NCBI GenBank assembly: GCA_937859005.1
Contig: CALLYR010000013.1
Coordinates: forward strand, 1-13,551
Direction of reading: 5' to 3'
Source: an uncultured Paracoccus sp.
Lineage (GTDB): Bacteria > Pseudomonadota > Alphaproteobacteria > Rhodobacterales > Rhodobacteraceae
DNA length: 13,551 bases
The position numbers were made by a program, and so were the translations under genes. This document shows, in pieces, positions 1-7,027 of this stretch. Under the pieces are notes generated by a model, which did not search any database, was not told the DNA's origin, and worked only from the letters and a program-made list of their open reading frames with translations. Numbering within the stretch: the first letter of the stretch is position 1; every line of letters starts with the position of its first letter.

Positions 1-403
1 GCAGCGCGATATAGGGGACGATGCCCACCACCGTGATCAGCGTCACCACCGCCGCCAGCAGCGGGCTTTTGCCATAGCGGCTGGCGATGAAGTCGGCGAT
101 CGAGGTGATGCGGTATGTCTGCGCGATCCGCACCATCTTGCGCAGCACCAGCCATGCCAGCAGCATCGCCAGCGTCGGCCCCAGATAGATCGGCAGGAAC
201 CAGATCCCGCCCGACGCCGCCCGGCCCACGCTGCCGAAATAGGTCCAGGCGCTGCAATAGACGCCCCAGGACAGCGCATAGATCCAGGCATTGCCGATGA
301 CCGACCGCCCCTGCGCCGCCCGCCTGTCGCCAAAGGCCGCGACCGCGAACAGGACCAGCAGATAGCCGACCGAGACGAGCAGGACCACCGAAGGCGACAC
401 CAT
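1..403 (-). CDS. Sodium:solute symporter-type sensor kinase, N-terminal part (CbrA/CrbS-like), cut by window edge
   Basis: Reading leftward from ATG at 403 gives 134 uninterrupted residues that run off the window. They start MVSPSVVLLVSVGYLLVLFA and contain four hydrophobic segments at about 4-24, 38-58, 68-88 and 114-134. The segments YCSAWTYFGSVGRAA (49-63) and ITSIADFIASRYGKS (99-113) are characteristic of the SLC5-like membrane domain at the front of CbrA/CrbS hybrid histidine kinases. A good Shine-Dalgarno, AGGGGGA, sits about 8 bases before the ATG. In Vibrio and Pseudomonas, CrbS with its regulator CrbR controls acs, so its position behind acs-yjcH-actP suggests acetate sensing here. 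No kinase domain is visible, so a plain symporter cannot be excluded, but the close match to the kinase-linked subfamily favours the sensor. Confidence 0.8.
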   Translation of the reverse strand, partial: MVSPSVVLLVSVGYLLVLFAVAAFGDRRAAQGRSVIGNAWIYALSWGVYCSAWTYFGSVGRAASGGIWFLPIYLGPTLAMLLAWLVLRKMVRIAQTYRITSIADFIASRYGKSPLLAAVVTLITVVGIVPYIAL

Positions 404-473
404 CGTCAGATCCCCCTGCGCGACCCCGCGGTCCCATTCCCGCAGAGGGAAGCGATGCGGAACCCTTGCCTTG

Positions 474-707
474 TCATGGCCGGCGTCCGTTGCGCCGGCC
501 GGGCCGTTCGCTGATCCAGGCCAGCACCGCGATCAGCGCCGCCCAGATGACGAACAGCGCCACCCCCAGCAGCGGCAGGCCGAACAGCGTGGCATCGCGG
601 TCCCACACCAGCAGCAGCGGAAAGTTCAGCGCCACAAGGGCCGCCGCGAACAACGCCAGCAGCCTGTCCGCCGGGGGACCGCCGCCGCCGTCGCGCGCGC
701 CCCTCAT
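474..707 (-). CDS. Small two-helix membrane protein between nucleotidyltransferase and sensor kinase
   Basis: This 77-residue protein begins at ATG 707, overlapping the stop of the preceding nucleotidyltransferase gene as ATGA, so translational coupling is likely. The N-terminus is short and basic or glycine-rich. Two hydrophobic helices at about 15-35 and 44-65 follow, joined by a short loop with WDRDATLFGLPLL, and the C-terminus is very basic (ERPGRRNGRRP), probably cytoplasmic. The FP-LL-N/D-x-LFG-P-L pattern resembles the small DUF3311-type proteins often encoded beside sodium:solute symporters, but I cannot assign it to that family with certainty. Its gene precedes the symporter-kinase gene by 70 bases. 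A role as an accessory subunit of the symporter-like domain is an inference from position only. Confidence 0.75.
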   Translation of the reverse strand: MRGARDGGGGPPADRLLALFAAALVALNFPLLLVWDRDATLFGLPLLGVALFVIWAALIAVLAWISERPGRRNGRRP

Positions 708-2092
708 CGCGCATCCAGCCGGTAATGCAGTGTCAGCCAGTCCTTGAACCGGCGCACGATGGCCAGCGAATCCTTCAGCGCCTGCCGGTCCAGCGTGCCC
801 AGTTCATCCAGCCGGATCAGGTTGTCGGGCGTCCGGCCCCCCCCTATCTGGCGCAGGTTGCTGTCAAGCTTCAGCCCGATCAGGAAGCGCAGCGCATCGG
901 ACAGGTCGCGCGCCAGGGCCGTATCAATTCGGCCCGACTGGGCCAGGACGGCCAGGCGCGAGGCTGTGCCCAGTTCGAGAACCCGGTATTGCAGCGCCAG
1001 CGCCCGCGCCCCCTGCACGATGGGAAAGATGCCCAGCTTTTTCAGATCGACCTCGGCCGCGCTGCGGCCGCTCAGCCCCGGCAGGCGCGACCACCAGCCG
1101 CCGGTCTGGCTGAAGCTGTGGATCGCGCTGGCGAAGCGCGCGTGATAGGAGGCGTTGCCCGCGACCAGCGCATGCAGATGTTCCCTTGCGGCCTTCAGCA
1201 GGCGCGCGTCGCCCGCAACGGCTGCCGCGTCCAGGAAGATCGCCAGATTCATCGGGCCTTCGGGATCCTCGCCGATGATCCATTGCCCGATCGTGCGGCG
1301 AAAGCCCGACAGCGGCTGGCACCAGGTCGGGCGGCTGGCCATGATGCCCCCTGGGCACAGGGGATAGCCGAAATCGACCAGGGCTGCGGTAAAGGCGTCG
1401 GTCACCGCCTGCACGCCGTCCATCGGGAAACCGTCGCGCAGGATCAGGCCGTTGTCCTGGTCGGTCTTGATGATCTGCTCGCCCCGGCCCTCGCTGCCCA
1501 TGACGATCAGGCAGGAATTTGCGCGCAGGTCCTCGGGCGCCAGCAGCGTCCACAGGCGCTGGAAGACATGGCGGTTCAGCTCGCCCACCAGTCCGGCGAT
1601 GACCTCGACCCGGACGCCGTCGCCGTGCAGGACACGGATCAGGCCGTTGATCTGCTGGGCCGCGGCCTTCAGCTCGGTCAGATCGGCGGCATGGGCGGCT
1701 TGCAGCGCGATCAGATGGGAATTGTTGGCGACGTGCCCCATCAGGTCCAGCTGGCTCAGCACGCCGATGACCTGATCGCGTTCGCGCACGACGACCCGGT
1801 GCACCCGATGGCGCAGCATCAGGATCATCGCGTCATAAAGATCGTCGTCGATGGACACGCCCACGGCCGGAAAGCTTGCCACCTCGCGCACCGGCAGTTC
1901 GGCCGGCGGCGTGGGCCGCAGCAGCGCATCGCGCAGATTGGTGGTGGTGAAGACGCCCAGCCGGTCGCCGTCGCGCACCAGCGCATCGCCGATCCGGCGC
2001 TCGGCCAGTTCGCGGCACAGGCTGACCAGATCGGTGCCGCCCTCCACGAAAAACGGCTTGCGCAGGAAGGCGTCTCCCACGCGCGAGGACAT
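704..2092 (-). CDS. CBS-pair / DUF294 nucleotidyltransferase-like protein lacking the usual cNMP-binding domain
   Basis: From ATG 2092 the protein has 462 residues. Two CBS repeats lie at about 4-57 and 65-122. A helical linker follows, then a DUF294 nucleotidyltransferase domain with the motif GSEGRGEQIIKTDQD at 199-213, holding the GS and paired Asp residues (D211, D213) of the GlnD-like fold. A C-terminal DUF294_C helical domain covers about 340-455. The reading frame is open upstream into actP, but that part is an antisense-like shadow. Relatives of about 600 residues carry an N-terminal cyclic-nucleotide-binding domain, and there is no room for one here. Start alternatives are GTG 2101 and TTG 2197, the latter overlapping the actP stop as TTGA. 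None has a strong ribosome binding site. The substrate is unknown; by family it may transfer a nucleotide to a protein in carbon signalling. Confidence 0.86.
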   Translation of the reverse strand: MSSRVGDAFLRKPFFVEGGTDLVSLCRELAERRIGDALVRDGDRLGVFTTTNLRDALLRPTPPAELPVREVASFPAVGVSIDDDLYDAMILMLRHRVHRVVVRERDQVIGVLSQLDLMGHVANNSHLIALQAAHAADLTELKAAAQQINGLIRVLHGDGVRVEVIAGLVGELNRHVFQRLWTLLAPEDLRANSCLIVMGSEGRGEQIIKTDQDNGLILRDGFPMDGVQAVTDAFTAALVDFGYPLCPGGIMASRPTWCQPLSGFRRTIGQWIIGEDPEGPMNLAIFLDAAAVAGDARLLKAAREHLHALVAGNASYHARFASAIHSFSQTGGWWSRLPGLSGRSAAEVDLKKLGIFPIVQGARALALQYRVLELGTASRLAVLAQSGRIDTALARDLSDALRFLIGLKLDSNLRQIGGGRTPDNLIRLDELGTLDRQALKDSLAIVRRFKDWLTLHYRLDAR

Positions 2093-2148
2093 CAGCGACA
2101 CGATCTCGCGCCGGCTGTGGTCGCTGCGCTCCGCCGACAGGCGCGCGA

Positions 2149-2166
2149 CCGGGCCCGAAGGCCCGG
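2149..2166 (-). other. Intercistronic UUCG-tetraloop hairpin after actP
   Basis: On the minus strand, 28 bases beyond the actP stop, the sequence CCGGGCC-TTCG-GGCCCGG forms a 7-bp GC-only stem closed by a C(UUCG)G loop, an exceptionally stable RNA tetraloop. No U-tract follows on this strand, so it is not a canonical intrinsic terminator. It could block 3' exonucleases and so raise acs-yjcH-actP message over the downstream signalling genes. It also overlaps the possible TTG-started N-terminal extension of the nucleotidyltransferase, which argues mildly for the downstream start. Confidence 0.55.
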
Positions 2167-2193
2167 CCGCTTTTTCGTTGGGAGCCTTCCCGC

Positions 2194-3903
2194 TCAATGC
2201 GCCGAGGCTTCTGCGGCGCCGATGCCGGTCTCGGACCGGATCTGCTGCGCCACAAAGCCGGCGCGGTCGATCTGCGCCCGGCGGCTGCGGTCGGTGATCG
2301 AGAAGAACCAGATCCCCGCGAAGGCCAGCGTCATCGAGAACAGCGCCGGCGAGGTATAGGGGAACGGCGCCGATCCGGCGGGATTGCCGAAGGTCGCTTC
2401 CCACACCGACGGCGACAGCACCGTCAGCAGCACCGACGAGATCAGGCCCAGCAGGCCGCCGATCACCGCGCCCCGCGTGGTCATGCCGCTCCAGAGGATC
2501 GACAGGAACAGCACCGGGAAGTTCGCCGACGCCGCGATCGCGAAGGCCAGCGACACCATGAAGGCGATGTTCTGCTTCTCGAACGCGATCCCCAGGATCA
2601 CGGCGACGATGCCCAGGCAGATCGTGGTGATCCGCGAGACGCGCAGTTCCGCGGCGCTGTCGGCGCGGCCCTTCTTGATGACCGTCGAATACAGGTCGTG
2701 CGACACCGCCGAGGCCCCCGACAGCGTCAGCCCCGCGACCACCGCCAGGATGGTGGCAAAGGCCACGGCCGAGATGAAGCCCAGGAAGATGTTGCCGCCC
2801 ACGGCATTGGCCAGATGCACGGCCGCCATGTTGTTGCCGCCGATCAGGCCGCCTTCCGGGTCCAGGAAGCTGGGGTTGGTCAGCACGAAGCCGATGATGA
2901 AGGTCAGCAGATAGAAGTAGCCGATCCAGACCGTCGCCCACATCACCGACTTGCGCGCTTCCTTGGCCGAGGGCACGGTGAAGAAGCGCATCAGGATATG
3001 CGGCAGGCCGGCGGTGCCGAACATCAGCGCCATGCCGAACGAGATGGCCGAGATCGGGTCCTTGACGAAGTTGCCCGGCCCCATGATCGACTGGCCCGCC
3101 GCAGCGGCCTCCTCGGGCGGCATGCCGCCGCTTTCAGCCAGTCCGGCCTTGATGTTCACGGATTCCGCGAACAGCCGTTCGAAGCTGAAGCCGAATGATG
3201 ACATCACCATGAAGGCCATGAAGGACGCGCCGCCCAGCAGCAGGCAGGCCTTGATGATCTGCACCCAGGTGGTGGCGGTCATGCCGCCGAACAGCACATA
3301 GACCATCATCAGCGCGCCGACGATGACCACGGCCATCCAGTATTCCAGCCCGAACAGCAGCTTGATCAGCTGGCCAGCGCCCACCATCTGCGCGATCAGA
3401 TAGAAGGCCACGACGACCAGCGTGGACAGCGCCGCGAACATCCGCACCGGCGTCTGTTCGAACCGGAAGGCGGCCACGTCGGCAAAGGTGAACTTGCCCA
3501 GGTTGCGCAACCGTTCGGCCATCAGGAAGGTCAGGATCGGCCAGCCGACCAGGAAGCCGATCGAATAGATCAGCCCGTCGAAGCCGCTGGCCATCACCGC
3601 CGCCGAAATCCCCAGGAACGAGGCCGCCGACATATAATCGCCCGCGATGGCAAGGCCGTTCTGAAAGCCCGAGATGCCGCCGCCCGCGGTATAGAAGTCC
3701 GCGGCCGACTTGGTGCGCCCTGCGGCCCATTTGGTGATGAACAGCGTCATGACCACGAAGACGGCGAACATGGTGATCGCCGTCCAGTTCGTTGCCTGCT
3801 GCTGGATCTCGCCCTCGAGCGCCCCGGCGGCGAGCACCGCGCTGGGCAGCAACAGCAGCAAGGAAAGCCCGGCAAACCGGACAAAATTCATGCCAGACCT
3901 CAT
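2194..3903 (-). CDS. actP: Cation/acetate symporter ActP
   Basis: This 569-residue inner-membrane SSS-family transporter couples acetate (and probably other short carboxylates) uptake to cation entry. A signal-like N-terminal helix, FVRFAGLSLLLLLPSAVLAA, is followed by about 13 membrane segments. Segments matching E. coli ActP almost word for word include GFQNGLAIAGDYMSAASFLG (79-98), FGTAGLPHILMRFFTV (295-310), LIGGNNMAAVHLANAVGGN (353-371) and SGASAVSHDLY (395-405). The C-terminal QIRSETGIGAAEASAH also matches the family tail. ATG 3903 overlaps the stop of the DUF485 gene as ATGA with GAGG seven bases upstream. ATG 3891 has its own GAGG six bases upstream and gives MNFVRFAG, a more typical ActP start, so either may be used. 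Expression should be coupled to acs and yjcH. Confidence 0.96.
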   Translation of the reverse strand: MRSGMNFVRFAGLSLLLLLPSAVLAAGALEGEIQQQATNWTAITMFAVFVVMTLFITKWAAGRTKSAADFYTAGGGISGFQNGLAIAGDYMSAASFLGISAAVMASGFDGLIYSIGFLVGWPILTFLMAERLRNLGKFTFADVAAFRFEQTPVRMFAALSTLVVVAFYLIAQMVGAGQLIKLLFGLEYWMAVVIVGALMMVYVLFGGMTATTWVQIIKACLLLGGASFMAFMVMSSFGFSFERLFAESVNIKAGLAESGGMPPEEAAAAGQSIMGPGNFVKDPISAISFGMALMFGTAGLPHILMRFFTVPSAKEARKSVMWATVWIGYFYLLTFIIGFVLTNPSFLDPEGGLIGGNNMAAVHLANAVGGNIFLGFISAVAFATILAVVAGLTLSGASAVSHDLYSTVIKKGRADSAAELRVSRITTICLGIVAVILGIAFEKQNIAFMVSLAFAIAASANFPVLFLSILWSGMTTRGAVIGGLLGLISSVLLTVLSPSVWEATFGNPAGSAPFPYTSPALFSMTLAFAGIWFFSITDRSRRAQIDRAGFVAQQIRSETGIGAAEASAH

Positions 3904-4208
3904 TTCAGGGCCTCACGCTTGATGCGCTCGGTCAGTTCGTCGTATTCGCTGTTGGCGCGCATGACGTAGACGGCGGTGATGACGATGGTGAAGAGAATCA
4001 CCCCGAAGCCGATCGGAATCCCCCACGTCATGACCCCGTCCCCGATCCGGGTCGCCAGCGTTTCCTTGCTGAACGCGACCAGCAAGATGAAACCGTAATA
4101 GACGATCAGCATGGCGATCGTCAGCGTCCATCCGAAGCGAAGCCGTTTCGACCTCAACTCACGATAATTCGGATCGGCCGCGATGCTGTTCAGCATCGTT
4201 TCCTGCAT
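3900..4208 (-). CDS. yjcH: DUF485 inner-membrane protein (YjcH type) paired with ActP
   Basis: The protein has 102 residues, close to the 104 of E. coli YjcH, and the same layout: a polar N-terminus (FRELV-type YRELRSKRLRFGW), two membrane helices at about 26-47 and 62-83 around a loop containing GIPIGFGV, and the YxxRANSEYDEL tail. DUF485 proteins are almost always encoded just before ActP and are thought to help the symporter, though the mechanism is not established. ATG 4208 is preceded by a strong AGGAGG-type site, GGAGGAGGGAGAC; ATG 4196 (M5) is a weaker option. The stop codon overlaps the actP start. Confidence 0.93.
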   Translation of the reverse strand: MQETMLNSIAADPNYRELRSKRLRFGWTLTIAMLIVYYGFILLVAFSKETLATRIGDGVMTWGIPIGFGVILFTIVITAVYVMRANSEYDELTERIKREALK

Positions 4209-4277
4209 GTCTCCCTCCTCCTGCAGTATCTGTGTCCCTGTCGTTCCGGCGTTGACCCGCTGGAACCTGTCCGGATG

Positions 4278-4304
4278 GGGCGCGCCGCCCTTTGCGACGC
4301 GCCC
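4278..4304 (-). other. Stem-loop in the acs-yjcH intergenic gap
   Basis: The 104-base gap between the acs stop and the yjcH start contains arms GGGCGCG and CGCGCCC, a perfect 7-bp match around a 13-base loop. There is no U-tract. It may act as a partial terminator or RNA-stability element separating acs from the transporter genes. The region is extremely GC-rich, so chance pairing is possible. Confidence 0.35.
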
Positions 4305-4312
4305 GCCCGCCG

Positions 4313-6268
<1,956 letters not shown>

Positions 6269-6334
6269 TTCCCCTCCTCGATCATCGGTTCGTCCGGTTT
6301 TCCAGACGTATGCGGAAAAGGCTGCGCCCTCCGC

Positions 6335-6357
6335 TTGAGCCAGCCTAGATTGCTCAA
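6335..6357. promoter_or_regulatory. Inverted repeat TTGAGC-N11-GCTCAA in the acs leader/promoter
   Basis: Perfect 6-bp arms separated by 11 bases lie 67-89 bases upstream of the acs start codon. The spacing of arm centres is about 17 bp, so it could be an operator for a dimeric regulator. If transcription starts upstream, it could instead be an RNA hairpin in the acs leader. I see no convincing sigma-70 promoter here, so the position relative to the start site is unknown. Confidence 0.35.
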
Positions 6358-6362
6358 CACGG

Positions 6363-6389
6363 TTTTGTCACATGCAAAATCTGCAAAAA
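6363..6389. promoter_or_regulatory. Tandem TGCAAAA repeats, candidate operator for a short-chain acyl-CoA regulator
   Basis: TGCAAAA at 6373-6379 is repeated as TGCAAAAA at 6382-6389, exactly 9 bp later, and a mirrored TTTTG at 6363-6367 faces the first copy. A degenerate TGTAAAA occurs at 6412-6418 and an inverted TTTTTGCA at 6468-6475. As I recall, regulators of the RamB/ScfR (PccR) group, which control acetate and propionate genes, recognise TTTGCAAA-type half sites. The repeats sit upstream of acs where such control is expected. Binding is inferred, not shown. Confidence 0.4.
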
Positions 6390-6419
6390 GATGCCGCACT
6401 GCAGCATGAGTTGTAAAAT

Positions 6420-6434
6420 CACTGCGGTACAGTG
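6420..6434. promoter_or_regulatory. Short inverted repeat CACTG-N5-CAGTG
   Basis: Perfect 5-bp arms flank CGGTA in the middle of the divergent acs/HugZ-like gap. At 15 bp it fits a small dimeric-protein site, but arms this short occur by chance. It is listed because the flanking region is otherwise AT-rich and non-coding. Confidence 0.25.
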
Positions 6435-6480
6435 CCACAGGCTTTCAATTCGTCTGCATTCACGCCATTTTTGCACAGAC

Positions 6481-6969
6481 ATGACAAAGACGGACCCACC
6501 CCTTCCCCACCGCCCCGCCGACGATGCCGCCCGTGCCGAGGCGCGCCGGATTCTGGCGCAGGCGCGGCACGCAACCCTGGCGGTCCTGGACGAGGGCGGC
6601 TGGCCCATGCAGTCACGTATCGCGCTGCAGGCCGATGCCGCGGGACAACCGCTCGCGCTGCTGTCGGGGCTGGCGCTGCATACGCGCCGTCTGGCCGCGG
6701 ACCCGCGCGCGGCGCTGCTGATCGCACCGCTTTCGGGGCGGGGCAGTCCGATGGCGCAGCCGCGGCTGTCGCTGCAGGTCCGGGCGCAGATGGCCGAGCC
6801 TGGCGAAAGCGCAGGGTTGCGCGCCTTGTGGCGGATGCGGGATCCAAAGTCGGCGGTCTATCTGGACCTGCCGGATTTCCGTTTCTGGCGGATGCATCCG
6901 CGCTCGGGCCTGCTCAACGCGGGCTTCGGCCGGGCCTGGCTGCTGGATGCGGCCGATCTGACCGCCTGA
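6481..6969 (+). CDS. Pyridoxamine 5'-phosphate oxidase-like FMN-binding protein (HugZ-type, short form)
   Basis: The 162-residue protein has a split-barrel fold typical of the PNPOx-like/HugZ family. ARRILAQARHATLAVLDEGGWPMQSRIALQ (21-50) is the first strand pair, LLSGLALHTRRLAADPRAALLI (60-81) the helix-strand signature, and FRFWRMHPRSGLLNAGFGRAWLL (133-155) the conserved C-terminal end of the barrel. HugZ proteins of other bacteria carry an additional C-terminal DUF2470 heme-oxygenase part, which is absent here. The short form may bind flavin or heme, and its reaction is unknown. No Shine-Dalgarno precedes ATG 6481; the segment between the inverted TTTTTGCA motif and the ATG is only five bases. 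In-frame ATGs at 6391 and 6406 would add 25-30 residues that do not resemble the family. Confidence 0.85.
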   Translation: MTKTDPPLPHRPADDAARAEARRILAQARHATLAVLDEGGWPMQSRIALQADAAGQPLALLSGLALHTRRLAADPRAALLIAPLSGRGSPMAQPRLSLQVRAQMAEPGESAGLRALWRMRDPKSAVYLDLPDFRFWRMHPRSGLLNAGFGRAWLLDAADLTA

Positions 6970-6978
6970 ACGGCGAAA

Positions 6979-7003
6979 GCCCCGGCGGACGGACCGCCGG
7001 GGC
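6979..7003. terminator. Bidirectional hairpin between convergent genes
   Basis: Arms GCCCCGGCGG and CCGCCGGGGC are a perfect 10-bp match around the loop ACGGA. The hairpin starts 10 bases after the HugZ-like stop and lies 25 bases beyond the stop of the converging beta-helix gene. Only a short T-run (TTTCG on the minus strand) follows, so termination may be intrinsic but weak, as is common in high-GC genomes. Confidence 0.7.
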
Positions 7004-7027
7004 AAAGGAACGTGCAGATGGCCGTGG

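Noticed and set aside
2149..2175. Plus-strand intrinsic terminator (GC hairpin followed by CCGCTTTTT)
   Set aside because: It has terminator form on the plus strand, but no plus-strand gene lies to its left in this window, so only antisense transcripts could use it. The minus-strand UUCG hairpin reading is preferred.
725..2359. A 544-codon open frame on the plus strand opposite the nucleotidyltransferase
   Set aside because: Antisense shadow of the CBS-DUF294 gene; His/Arg/Gln-rich with no family resemblance.
2198..2941. Upstream extension of the nucleotidyltransferase frame through actP
   Set aside because: The translated part is arginine-rich shadow sequence; actP occupies the same DNA with near-identical family motifs.
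6363..6379. CRP-like TGTGA element before acs (minus strand ATGTGACAAAA)
   Set aside because: Only one half site matches the TGTGA-N6-TCACA pattern, and CRP control of acs is an enterobacterial trait; the A-run repeats explain the sequence better.
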